Of a DNA stretch of 64,000 nt, positions 1 through 11,095 are shown in pieces. The stretch comes from Gordionus sp. m RMFG-2023 (Eukaryota > Nematomorpha > Gordioida > Chordodea > Parachordodidae), in the NCBI RefSeq assembly GCF_954871325.1, contig NC_088776.1:56213301-56277300 (forward strand), in the 5' to 3' direction. The stretch's first letter is position 1. Every line of letters begins with the position of its first letter. The notes below the pieces were generated by a model. That model did not search any database and had not been told where the DNA came from. It was given only the letters and a program-made list of their open reading frames with translations. A program made the position numbers and the translations under genes.

Positions 1-288
1 ATGCATTCGATTATGAATCTGAAGATCAATTTGTCTAGAACAGCAATTTCCATGGAACATTTTTAAAAGATATTACATACCAATTTGTACAATGTCACGT
101 TAATCTATCCCTCAAAGATTTGAACAACTTCATACTCAATCTGAATATTTTAAAATTGATGAGCCACATAAAATTCTATTAAAGATTAGAGAACCTTTAG
201 AGTGATAAACAATTAGTTATAAATAAAATAATAAATAAGAAAAATCTTTTTTTTAAAATTGATACAAAATTTATTTTATTAGTAAAAT

Positions 289-476
289 TTAATATACTTA
301 ATGTTGTGTATAGAGTGTCTAAAATAATTTATAAATATAAGGAAGTAATATTATTGTTATTATAATTTAAAACACGCAAATCTTAATATACTTAATGTTG
401 TGTATAGAGTGTCTAAAATAATTTATAAATATAAGGAAGTAATATTATTGTTATTATAATTTAAAACACGCAAATC
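289..476. repeat. 94-bp tandem duplication, two copies
   Basis: Bases 289-382 and 383-476 are two nearly perfect head-to-tail copies of a 94-bp AT-rich sequence. The U2 copy of this region (near 4,060-4,155) and the U3 copy (near 40,640-40,740) hold it once, so the duplication arose in U1 after the units separated, probably by slippage or unequal exchange. Confidence 0.9.
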
Positions 477-1571
477 CTTTTTTTCTATTTTGAATTCCAA
501 ATAATTAGAAATTTAACACCCTCTGTTTCAAGTGAAGAAGATTATTTCGATAGTTAATTCAATATTTTTTAAATTAGCAAACTTAATTTAACCTACATTC
601 TGGAAGTATATTAATTTTTTAAAAATTATCGAAGCAAAGCTTAAACAAATTATACAAATATTATTGCAAAAATAGTTAAAAATATTGTTAACATTAAAGT
701 ATACTATAATATTTTTTTAACATACCTATTTCCTGGACATTTTCTATAAATATTTGAATAAATTAAATCTTAAATTAAGCAAGAAATATTTTACCTATAT
801 TTAAAAAATTATTGTATCATATTTAGGGGAGATCAGTTGTGGCACTGGCCAATTAGCAAGGTAATTAATTTATACCAATTTTCCTACTAAAAAAATACTT
901 CTTCAAATTTCTCTTCCCTTGTGGTATATTAGTTAGCATGGAAAATTAGGATTCGTTATACATCTATGAGTACATATTCATCTATTTCTACAATCGATTA
1001 AAATGTCATTTTGTAATAAAATAGTCTTTGAACTCGAAGAATCTAATTTACTATTAAAGAAAACATAATATGGGATGAGCATATCAACTGAAGTAAATTT
1101 CTAGGAAATAACATTGTTTAACTTCTAAAGTAAAGGACGGGGACATTGGCCATCTAATAATAGTATCAATCTAAAAAAGGAAAACGGATATTGTTTAATT
1201 TTTTTTTTCCGGTCATGGGTTACTTTATTTGAATATTTACTGATATGATATAATGTCAAAATGTATTTAACAAATAATTAATTTTTTTAAAATGGAAGGA
1301 AGCTGTTAAAAAGTTAAAGTTAAAAAAAATTATAATTGCCTAAAATTTAAAATTTTGTCGTATAAGGTTAGTGCCCCAGCTCCAATAAATCAGTTTATTT
1401 TAGTAATATCTTGCTCATTACGAAAAGGATATATCGAATGTTGCTGTAATGATTTGTTTTTCGCGGCAAAATTTAAGACTGTTTTCATTTTTAAATAAAC
1501 GTTTTCTCGTAGGGCATATTATTTTAATAGTATATATGTTGGAAAAATTGAAGATGTGTGTATAGTATTTG

Positions 1572-2637
1572 CAGGCACGTACATAGATTTTCTGTAAAGG
1601 GGGGTGGGGGGGGGCGGTAATTATATTTTTTTGTAAAAATTATTTTAGGGGTTACTTAAGAATATCTTAAGTTCCTTAAATTTATTAAGACTAGTAACTA
1701 TAAAATATTGGCAATTTCTAGTAATCAGAAAAATATTACCCAAGCCTGAAGATATTTCTCATAGATTTAGGCAATAATTTTGGCTAAAGTATTAAATAGT
1801 CATTTTTAAAAATCGTCTCAAATGTAACCTATTAAAGCAATAATAATTCTGAGGTATGTTTTTTTTTCTTATTAAAAACAAATGTTCAATAATTAGTAGA
1901 AGTACTAATCAATATAATTGCCAATATATAATAATTTTTATATATTAAAAGAATAGTAAATGTTGGAAATTATGAAATGCATCTAAAACATATTTTGGAC
2001 CATTATCAACCATATTTACTGGTAATCAAATCATGCTACTTTAACATCCTCACATTAAAAATCTACTAAATATTTAATTTTTTCTCTATCCAGATTAGAA
2101 ATAGATTCGGAAGGAATCTTATGTGATAATATTTGCAAACTTGTAAGTGTCTGATTAATTAAAACCTTTCATTCATTTGTATTATAAAAGTATATAAGAG
2201 GGAGAAAAAAAATTTATTCTATACACTTTAACCTCTATACTTATATTAGATAGATGATCTTGCCTTGCTGCGAGTAGTGCGTAAATATTAAACTCACTGC
2301 TTTTGACTAAACATATTATTTATGACATTTGCCCTAACTTCTTTAAGCTCAAATATATCGGTTATTCTCATATTTTTAATAAATCAATGTCTTTTTTTAT
2401 ATTTTACTTTAGTGTTGCAGTAAAAAATTTCAATATTATTTGTGAGAAATTTCAAAATGGTAGATAAATATAACGCCAAGTAAATTTGATATCGATGTTA
2501 ATTCATAGAATAAATAGTAACATATTAATTTCTGCTGTTTAAATAAATTCAAATTTGAATACGATAAAATGTAGGAATCAATAATAATTTTGAAAAATAT
2601 TATAGCCGATTAGGTAACGGAAAATTTGTCCCTCTCC
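1572..2637. mobile_element. DNA transposon remnant in U1, right end lost
   Basis: It starts with CAGGCACGTACATAG followed by a G-rich run, as does the fuller copy at 5,250-6,270. The right inverted repeat is missing because homology to U2 breaks off at 2,637. No transposase frame is visible. The element was present in U before the unit was duplicated. Confidence 0.55.
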
Positions 2638-3772
2638 ATTTTGTTAAAAAAAAATTGGTATTGTTAGAATCGCATACTCATCCTTTAAATATTAAAATCT
2701 CCTATGTTTTTGCTAAGTAAAAAGGGAATTCTACTCATAATTATATCGATAACTTATATTTTCTCAATTTTATTATATTAAAATATGATATTCTCTCATA
2801 CACCAGTTAAGTAAAATGTAATATTTTGGCTAACAGTTACGACTATAATTAAACATGTATTATTAGTTCAGGAATTTATTGATATAATTTGTATGTTGCT
2901 TAATCAAGAAAATGATTATATTTACATTTTAAAATATTATTCAGACTATCAATAATTAATAACAGACTAATTTATCACAAATATATGTCCACTATTAACG
3001 ATAATAAACTTCTATAAACATAAAAAAATTAAATAACTTAATATAAAATTGTATTCGTAAAATTTAAATTTGAATATTCAATTCTAATGTAGAATCAGGA
3101 ACTTAACATTTTAACAAAAAAGTAATCATTAAAATTTAAGCAAAATTAGAAATAATATCATTTATAAGAATATAGTATGTAAATAGTTATTTTAAATCCT
3201 TAACTAAAAATAATCAATGTAATGTTTTATATTGCAAGTATAAATTATTAACAAATAATCGCCGTGAGATAATAATAACAAATTATTTTGAAATCATGAA
3301 TATTTAACATATTGAAAAAATTTTTAATGCTAACAAGTAACAATAGATTTAAAAAATATTTTTTCTCAAATTATCATATTTTCTCTATAAAAAACTAAAA
3401 ACTACTAATGAAAATTTATGAATTATAATGTTAGTATTATTTATAAAATAGAAAAGATGCATATTCTTATATTTTAGTAAAATATTTTAATGACATCAAA
3501 ATATTTAGAAATTAGAGGCAAATATAAATGATTCATATAGCAACAAAATCAAGTAATCTTTCAAACAAAGTTTTACACACTATAATTATTATATAATATA
3601 TATGTTCATTAAATTAACAATAACACGATATTATATTTTTATTTAGAAAAAGTTGCAAGTAAAATAAGCTGCTTTTATTCCTCCTTGTCATCTTATATCA
3701 TGAAAGTATTAAAAAATACTCCTAGATTAATTAAGTTAAAAGAAATCGAAGCAAGAATCCTGTAGAAATCAC
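2638..3772. repeat. Spacer repeat S between U1 and U2
   Basis: AT-rich sequence of about 1.1 kb that begins near the motif GTTAAAAAAAAATTGGTAT. Decayed relatives of the same sequence recur at least six times between 36,990 and 40,440, directly ahead of the third U copy. S and U therefore belong together as one ancestral repeat. No gene, RNA or known transposon protein is recognisable in it. Confidence 0.7.
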
Positions 3773-6253
3773 ATGCATTTGATTATGAATCTGAAGATCA
3801 ATTTGTCTAGAACAGCAATTTCCATGGAACATTTTTAAAAGATATTACATACCAATTTGTACAATGTCACGTTAATCTATCCCTCAAAGATTTGAACAAC
3901 TTCATACTCAATCTGAATATTTTAAAATTGATGAGCCACATAAAATTCTATTAAAGATTAGAGAACCTTTAGAGTGATAAACAATTAGTTATAAATAAAA
4001 TAATAAAATAAGAAAAACCTTTTTTTTACAATTGATAGAAAATTTATTTTATTAGTAAAATTTAATATACTTAATGATGTGTATATAGTTTCTAAAATAA
4101 TTTATAAATATAAGGAAGTAATATTATTGTTATTATAATTTAAAACACGCAAATCCTTTTTTTCTATTTTGAATTCCAAATAATTAGAAATTTAACACCC
4201 TCTGTTTCAAGTGAAGAAGATTATTTCGATAGTTAATTCAATATTTTTTAAATTAGCAAACTTAATTTAACCTACATTCTGTAAGTATATAAATTTTTTA
4301 AAAATTATCGAAGCAAAGCTTAAACAAATTATACAAATATTATTGCAAAAATAGTTAAAAATATTGTTAACATTAAAGTATACTATAATATTTTTTTAAC
4401 ATACCTATTTCCTGGACATTTTCTATAAATATTTGAATAAATTAAATCTTAAATTAAGCAAGAAATATTTTACCTATATTTAAAAAATTATTGTATCATA
4501 TTTAGGGGAGATCAGTTGTGGCACTGGCCAATTAGCAAGGTAATTAATTTATACCAATTTTCCTACTAAAAAAATACTTCTTCAAATTTCTCTTCCCTTG
4601 TGGTATATTAGTTAGCATGGAAAATTAGGATTCGTTATACATCTATGAGTACATATTCATCTATTCCTACAATCGATTAAAATGTCATTTTGTAATAAAA
4701 TAGTCTTTGAACTCGAAGAATCTAATTTACTATTAAAGAAAACATAATATGGGATGAGCATATCAACTGAAGTAAATTTCTAGGAAATAACATTGTTTAA
4801 CTTCTAAAGTAAAGGACGGGGACATTGGCCATCTAATAATAGTATCAATCTAAAAAAGGAAAACGGATATTTTTTAATTTTTTTTTCCGGTCATGGGTTA
4901 CTTTATTTGAATATTTACTGATATGATATAATGTCAAAATGTATTTAACAAATAATTAATTTTTTTAAAATGGAAGGAAGCTGTTAAAAAGTTAAAGTTA
5001 AAAAAAATTATAATTGCCTAAAATTTAAAATTTTGTCGTATAAGGTTAGTGCCCCAGCTCCAATAAATCAGTTTATTTTAGTAATATCTTGCTCATTACG
5101 AAAAGGATATATCGAATGTTGCTGTAATGATTTGTTTTTCGCGGCAAAATTTAAGACTGTTTTCATTTTTAAATAAACGTTTTCTCGTAGGGCATATTAT
5201 TTTAATAGTATATATGTTGGAAAAATTGAAGATGTGTGTATAGTATTTGCAGGCACGTACATAGATTTTCTGTAAAGGGGGGTGGGGGGGCGGTAATTAT
5301 ATTTTTTTGTAAAAATTATTTTAGGGGTTACTTAAGAATATCTTAAGTTCCTTAAATTTATTAAGACTAGTAACTATAAAATATTGGCAATTTCTAGTAA
5401 TCAGAAAAATATTACCCAAGCCTGAAGATATTTCTCATAGATTTAGGCAATAATTTTGGCTAAAGTATTAAATAGTCATTTTTAAAAATCGTCTCAAATG
5501 TAACCTATTAAAGCAATAATAATTCTGAGGTATGTTTTTTTTTCTTATTAAAAACAAATGTTCAATAATTAGTAGAAGTACTAATCAATATAATTGCCAA
5601 TATATAATAATTTTTATATATTAAAAGAATAGTAAATGTTGGAAATTATGAAATGCATCTAAAACATATTTTGGACCATTATCAACCATATTTACTGGTA
5701 ATCAAATCATGCTACTTTAACATCCTCACATTAAAAATCTACTAAATATTTAATTTTTTCTCTATCCAGATTAGAAATAGATTCGGAAGGAATCTTATGT
5801 GATAATATTTGCAAACTTGTAAGTGTCTGATTAATTAAAACCTTTCATTCATTTGTATTATAAAAGTATATAAGAGGGAGAAAAAAAATTTATTCTATAC
5901 ACTTTAACCTCTACTGCTTTTGACTAAACATATTATTTATGACATTTGCCCTAACTTCTTTAAGCTCAAATATATCGGTTATTCTCATATTTTTAATAAA
6001 TCAATGTCTTTTTTTATATTTTACTTTAGTGTTGCAGTAAAAAGTTTCAATATTATTTGTGAGAAATTTCAAAATGGTAGATAAATATAACGCCAAGTAA
6101 ATTTGATATCGATGTTAATTCATAGAATAAATAGTAACATATTAATTTCTGCTGTTTAAATAAATTCAAATTTGAATACGATAAAATGTAGAAATCAATA
6201 ATAATTTTGAAAAATATTTTAGCCGATTAGGTAACGGAAAATTTGTCCCTCTC
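3773..6253. repeat. Repeat unit U, second copy (U2)
   Basis: Near-identical direct repeat of 1-2,637. It lacks the 94-bp duplication and the stretch at 2,213-2,280. To its right it continues into block T instead of S. This copy keeps the right end of the transposon embedded in U. Identity to U1 looks high, whereas U3 (40,440-43,460) is much more diverged, so the U1/U2 duplication is the younger event. Confidence 0.85.
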
Positions 6254-6270
6254 CCCTATGTACGCGCCTG
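5250..6270. mobile_element. Non-autonomous DNA transposon, hAT-like ends
   Basis: The left end CAGGCACGTACATAG (5,250-5,264) and the reverse complement of the right end, CAGGCGCGTACATAG (6,256-6,270), agree at 14 of 15 positions. Purine-rich G runs follow inside both ends. Ends starting CAGG with GCGTA and a G run are typical of many invertebrate hAT elements. The flanks agtatttg and ggttttaa do not form a good 8-bp target duplication, so the superfamily is not settled. At about 1.0 kb with no transposase it is non-autonomous. Related left ends lie at 1,572 and 42,517. Confidence 0.6.
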
Positions 6271-8883
6271 GGTTTTAATTTAATTTATAACGCAAATATC
6301 TCTCATAAATTTTTTTAGCTGATAAAATAAAAATTTATTAAGAGTAATTTAAACTCTTAAATTTTGTGTATGTTTTAAGAAAAAAAAATAAAAAATTACG
6401 TATTTCATTAGCTTTTACAACTGTTAAAATATAATTTAAAGAAAGGAAGTTTATAATATAAAAGATTTCGTTTAAATAATTTAAATAAAATGAGTATAAA
6501 TAAAACAATCATAGAATGGTATAAGAGATTTATTGGTATAAAAAATAAATCATGCTGTTTTAATATAAATCTTGTTTTAAAGGTTTTCCAATGCATTTTA
6601 AATTTAAATATCAACTAACCCAAGGTGATAAATAAAGTTTTTTATTTATCTTAAATATCGCAGCTTATCCTTTCCTTTCTTAAGATAACAAGCGTTATAA
6701 ATACTTTAACTAATATTTACGATGATAAATTTTGGATTTATGATGGTTTTTATAAAGTAAAATAAAAGAGATGATCATTATAGTCTATTGATATAAAAAA
6801 ATAAAACGAAATTTTTTAATATCCTTAATAGCATATAGCAAATAAAGGTAAGTCACGATTGTAACCAATTCTAAAATCATATATTTAACAAAGATGTAGC
6901 AAATTATAAAACAAAGCAATAAATTCTAAATAGGAGAAGAAATAAAATAATCTTCACATGTTAACCAAGTTTAAAGCATTAATTAATTTAAACTCTCTAT
7001 ATCTAGTTTAGCTTAGCACAGTATTATTTCCGAGCATTTCACTTATCTTCTAAAACAATCTATTTTACCAATAATTAATCAAAATAAAAGGTTAATAATT
7101 CAAAATATATAAAAATTTAGAATTTTTAATCTAGGTAATATTCAAATCCTTATTTTCCTTTTTTACTCAATATTGTATTTAAAAATTTAACCTAATATTT
7201 TTTTTCTTTATGTATTTATTATACTTCATTATTATTAAAATTAATTTATATCTATCTTATTTTTATTTGCTCAAGATGATATACAGATTATATAGAAAAT
7301 TTTGTTTATTTATTTATTTTTATTAATTAACTATGATGAATCCTAATATTTTACTTTTAGACGAGTTGAATTTTATTAAAATATAGCAAATTTGAATTTT
7401 TAATTAATTTAGTTATTTTGATTCATTCTACATTTAGAAACATTTTGTTAGCAACTTTGAATAAAAAATTTACAAAATAATTCTAATGCATACCGATATC
7501 CTTATACTGAGCTAAAACTTAGAATATAAAATTAACTTAATATATTTATAAATTTTACAAATTTTGGAAACCTTTAAAAATTAATCTGCGTATAATATTC
7601 TTATTTTATTTAAAATTTTTAATGAATTATAATATGATTTCTTTAATTCCTGCATAATATTGAGTTTAAGTCTCTTTTTCCGAAAAATAGTGAGATAAAT
7701 AAGCAGAAAATGATAATTAATTTAAAAAAATTTTGATTAAAATCTTTAATGATTGTATAATATTGATTGTAATTTATCCAGAAAATAAAGGAACAAGACT
7801 CTTCTAACATTGATAAAAAATTTTTTATAGGCCTAAATAAAACAATTACGTTTTAATATATATTTTATGTTTAATACCTTCTCCATTTTTAATATTGAAT
7901 ATAATGTAAAAATTATTACAATTTATTATATAGTTTAAAGTATTATATATATTTAAAATGTTTTCGATTATTAATATAGTTAATATATCCATTTTAAGAT
8001 ATTTTAAATTATTAAAATAAAAATTTATTTTTTTGATATTTCATTTTAGTAGTTCTAGCGTGTGTTGCCAATTTTGGGAAAAAGTTTTCTAGTACACTAA
8101 GAATGCTATTAAAACAATCCCCAATAGACTAAAGCATTTCAAATTTAAATTTTTTTCAATTAGTTTACTCTAAATAATTTAATAATCCAAAAAGTTAATA
8201 ACATTAATTTATATGAATTAGCTATTATTTGAGAAAAATATATAAACTTGAGTAATTTTTATATATTAATATTAAATTTTCTTAAGATATCTTTGTTTTA
8301 TCTAATTAAATATATTAAATAATAAGTAAAATATCATTAATATCTCTGATAATTTTTTTTATATTCGATGTTTATCTAAATTTTTTTAAATAGATGAAAT
8401 TTGTATAATTTTAGTTCTCTCGTATTATCAATTTTGGCAAATAATTTCCAATTTTACTAAAAATGTTTTAGTGAATTTAATCAATCCAACAGATTATGTT
8501 TAAATTTGGTTCCTTAAAAATTAGTTTTACTTGACTATACAATAATTGATAACCCAGTAAGTCGAAAATAACATTAATTTAAATTAATTCTGATTAAAGA
8601 AACTTTAATTATTGCACAATATGAATAATAATTTATATAAAAAATATCAATTATTTAAAAACTTGATGAAAAGTTTTCATAGATTAATATTAAATTTTCT
8701 TAACATATCTTTTGGTTTAATTTACTTAATATTAAAAAAATATCATTAATATTTCTGATAATTTTTTTTCTTCGATATCTCACAGGTTTTTCGAGGATCA
8801 GAGTGGAATTCATAAATTTATAATTAATATTATTTACCATTGTTTTCTAAATTAAAAAAAAATGAAATTTGTATAATTTTAGA
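6271..8883. repeat. AT-rich block T, left copy; no gene seen
   Basis: No gene, RNA or protein-coding remnant was found here. The block aligns with 43,461-45,700 over most of its length; for example, the stretch following AAAATTACGTATTTCAT occurs in both. The two differ by many substitutions and small gaps. T stops at about 8,883, where the young tandem array begins, while the right-hand copy continues into different sequence. The only ATG-less frame of note (6,408-6,614, minus) has no recognisable content. Confidence 0.65.
8040..8880. repeat. Degenerate tandem repeats, period about 0.36-0.42 kb
   Basis: Phrases such as TTAATATTAAATTTTCTTAA and CAATTTTGG recur at about 8,065 and 8,425, and at about 8,265 and 8,685. 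Similar copies occur at 44,870-45,660 in the right-hand T block. Individual copies are heavily mutated, so this is an old satellite-like tract. Confidence 0.5.
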
Positions 8884-8933
8884 GTGTGAAATTATAGCAA
8901 TAGTTTTTAAAAATTTAAAAACACCGTGATTTT

Positions 8934-9096
8934 TCGGGCGTGACGGGCGTGAATCAAAATATTGCTTGTCGTGAGCGGGCGGGTCGGGTCGAAAATTTTT
9001 TAGTGGTAAGCGTGAATGGGCGTGATTTTTTTATTGCCACCGTGAGCGGGCGGGCCGTGAATAAAAAATTAGGCCCGAGGCCCGCGCCCACCTCTA
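8934..9096. mobile_element. GC-rich hAT-like terminal fragment, all seven units
   Basis: A short island of very high G+C in AT-rich DNA, built from repeats of GGGCGTGA and GAGCGGGCGGG and ending GGCCCGCGCCCACCTCTA at 9,096. Read from the other side the end starts TAGAGGTGGGCGCGGGCC, which resembles the TAGAGGT start of the complete hAT element at 59,381. GGGCG-rich subterminal repeats are typical of this hAT group. No matching left end is visible, so the copy looks truncated. The same sequence lies 50-212 bp into each unit (ends near 13,451, 17,261, 20,427, 24,237, 27,394 and 31,204). Confidence 0.6.
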
Positions 9097-9313
9097 ATTC
9101 GGATTGTTTAAAATATCAGTTTCTCCTTAAAATGCCATACAACATGTTGGAGGTGGTGAATAAAGAAAAATTTGAATATTTAATACAAAATGTAAAATGT
9201 TTATTATTTTTATGGTTAAAGGAAATTGTTATAAGTGTTGTAAGAAAAGGAAAATTTTTTACGAGAAGAATTTTTTTTATTTTTGTTAAAAAAAGATATT
9301 TTAATAAAAGAAG

Positions 9314-9649
9314 TTGTTTGTATTCCCATGGTCCAATGGGAAATCCCTAATCTGGGACGCTACCTGTGTCTCTTCCTTTCCCTCATCAATTAATTCAAAT
9401 CCTCTTACTAATGGCGAAAATAAAAAAATCAATAAATACTCAATATTAAATAATTTTATTTTTCAACCCATATTCATCTCAACTAATGGTAATTTCTCCC
9501 AATCAACATATTCTTTTTTAAAAATTTTAGCACGTAAAATTTTTAACATAACAAACGAAAAACGCGAGTCAATCTTCCTAAAACAAAAAATACAATTAGA
9601 AATTTTTAAACATAATTATACATGTTTTTTAGGTACTTTTTTACTATAA
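9314..9649 (+). mobile_element. LINE 3' fragment: RT-associated C-terminal domain, unit 1
   Basis: The frame encodes 111 residues without an ATG, closed upstream by a stop at 9,305. Its pattern PWSNGKSLIWDATC near the start, then NKKINKYSILNNFIFQP in the middle, then FL-KILARKI, RESIFLKQKIQLEI and a final LGTF matches, from memory, a domain at the C-terminus of animal reverse-transcriptase proteins of non-LTR elements. There the motifs read PW..GR.LVWD.T, K..KY..L...Y.F.PVA.ET, FL..R.S.A.QRGN and LGT. The D and K-x-x-K-Y residues recall a nuclease fold, but that is inference. The reverse transcriptase itself is absent, so this is a 5'-truncated LINE. A polyadenylation signal AATAAA lies at 9,772-9,777. 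Confidence 0.55.
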
Positions 9650-9664
9650 GCTCTTTTTAGAGCC
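9650..9664 (+). other. Histone-mRNA-like 3' stem-loop after LINE frame
   Basis: Stem GCTCT (9,650-9,654), loop TTTT, stem AGAGC (9,659-9,663). Counting the flanking A and C, it matches the metazoan histone stem-loop consensus GGYYYUUYUHARRRCC at 15 of 16 positions. It directly abuts the stop codon of the LINE-derived frame. It is present in all seven units. The ACCCA that usually follows in histone mRNAs is not there (ATCGA instead), and no histone gene is near. Confidence 0.35.
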
Positions 9665-9771
9665 ATCGATATTTTTAAAATTTACACTCATTTTTAAAAT
9701 ATGACTTGTTATATTACATATATTTAGCAATTGTAATTATTTAATGAATACCATTTTTATATCAATTTACA

Positions 9772-9777
9772 AATAAA
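9772..9777 (+). promoter_or_regulatory. Polyadenylation signal of LINE fragment
   Basis: AATAAA lies 14 bp before the point (about 9,791) where A-type and B-type units stop resembling each other. That spacing fits the end of a LINE transcript, and would make the A/B breakpoint the element's 3' end. Confidence 0.35.
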
Positions 9778-10179
9778 AGTTTTAAATATTATTTAATAGT
9801 TATACGTTAGTTCGATTTTGTAACCAGTTAGATTTAAAATACTGGTCCCAAAAAATTGAACCATACCTTGAAATTTTTAATCTAATAAAAGCATAATTTC
9901 TATTATTACTAAAGGAATAAAAAGTAAGGTAAAACGGCAATTTATATATGATATATATATATTTATTTTATATATTAGTGTTAAGTTTATTAATTTATTT
10001 TTTTATTCATTAATTTTGTGATAGTGATTAAACTATTTGTAATTAGATTTTTATTGAGCATATTATAATCTATATCACATAGATAAATATGTGGAGTTTA
10101 TTACTTGATAACAAGGATATTTTTATTTTCCCTGATAATTGTAATTTTTGTATTAGGATTAACAATAGAAAGAAATATG

Positions 10180-10930
10180 GTGTATATAAAATTTGAAAAT
10201 AGAGAATTAGAAGATTAAAGTATTATAAGAGACGAAGAGAAAGACAGATAGATAATTACAGACCAATTATTTGTTTTAGTTGTGGTCAACAAGGACACAT
10301 ATTGCGATAATGCGAGTTAACAACGTAGTTTAAGTGCCGAAATGTGGAAATAATGGACAGGTACATACAAATTGTAGAGGATTTTTTGACATTAGTTTGA
10401 GATGTTCTAAATACGGACAAGGAGGGCAGTGACAAGAAAAATGTAATAAATGGCTAAGAATAATGTTATAAATAATATTGTCTAAGCTTAATTATAATAA
10501 GAATTTAGATGTAAATGAAACAGATATAATTGATTTTAAATCTGTAAATTAATTATGAAAAAATTATTAGAAGAGAAACTGAAACAGAAAATGTGTGTAA
10601 AATTGAATCAGAAAAGATAATAAAAAGAAGTAAATGCCCGAGGATATAGGATTAGGAGAAAGTGAAACATTATTTTTATTAGATACAGGAGTCGAGATTA
10701 GTTTAATGAGTGTAAAAGATTTTAATAATATCATGCAGAAGAATATTTCTTAGCAAGAAAAATAAGAATTAGACAAGACGGTAGTATTGTTAAGATTTAG
10801 GTTTTATGTGATAAAATTGGTAGATATAAATAAAGAGATAACGTTATAGGTTACAAAATTAAGCTAATGTTTTAAGAATATAGGTCCTGAAATATTAAAT
10901 AAAATAATGAGTTAGTCAATAAAAATCGGT
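10180..10930 (+). mobile_element. Broken LTR-retroelement fossil (gag zinc knuckles, protease), unit 1
   Basis: Around 10,265-10,440 the sequence encodes a run of CCHC zinc knuckles, the first reading CFSCGQQGH. Around 10,665-10,720 it encodes an aspartic-protease active-site stretch reading LLDTGVEISLM. Knuckles followed by protease is the gag-pol order of LTR retrotransposons and retroviruses. No reverse transcriptase, integrase or terminal repeat follows, so the family stays open (Ty3/gypsy or BEL-like). It is a short, old, clearly broken piece with many breaks, carried passively in A-type units. Confidence 0.75.
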
Positions 10931-10993
10931 ACAAATCGAACTGTTTAACGACAGTAATTTAAAATGCACTTGAGAGCTTCTTTGAATTATAAT

Positions 10994-11095
10994 CAGCTGG
11001 TGACAGACCATTTTGGTTTTCATTTTATCTAAGTTTTCATGAAATTTTAATGTACTAATATTTATATGTGTAGCCAAAATGGCGTGTCACGACCT
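10994..11095. mobile_element. Small inverted-repeat element (MITE-like), unit 1
   Basis: The left end CAGCTGGTGACAGACCATTT and the right end, read in reverse as AGGTCGTGACACGCCATTTT, form an imperfect inverted repeat around a core of about 55 bp. The whole element is only about 100 bp and could fold into a hairpin. Size and shape fit a miniature inverted-repeat transposable element, but no family or target duplication is evident. Confidence 0.4.

Larger units (their letters stand above)
1..2637. repeat. Repeat unit U, left copy (U1)
   Basis: This stretch matches 3,773-6,253 almost base for base, with an offset of 3,772 bp, so the left end of the window is a tandem duplication of U plus the following spacer S. 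A third, clearly more diverged copy lies at about 40,440-43,460. Differences between U1 and U2 include a 94-bp tandem duplication (289-476) and an extra stretch near 2,213-2,280 that U2 lacks. Homology to U2 stops at about 2,637, inside what is a transposon end in U2. The window starts inside the unit, so its true left edge is unseen. No convincing reading frame is present. Confidence 0.85.

Noticed and set aside
6408-6614. 68-codon minus-strand frame
   Set aside because: It has no ATG context or motif, consists of low-complexity Phe/Leu/Ile/Lys, and lies in non-coding block T.
8940-9350. 136-codon open frame repeated in most array units
   Set aside because: It starts on GTG inside the GC-rich hAT end and changes character halfway. 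It is open mainly because the GC-rich part has few stops, and its repetition reflects array copying.
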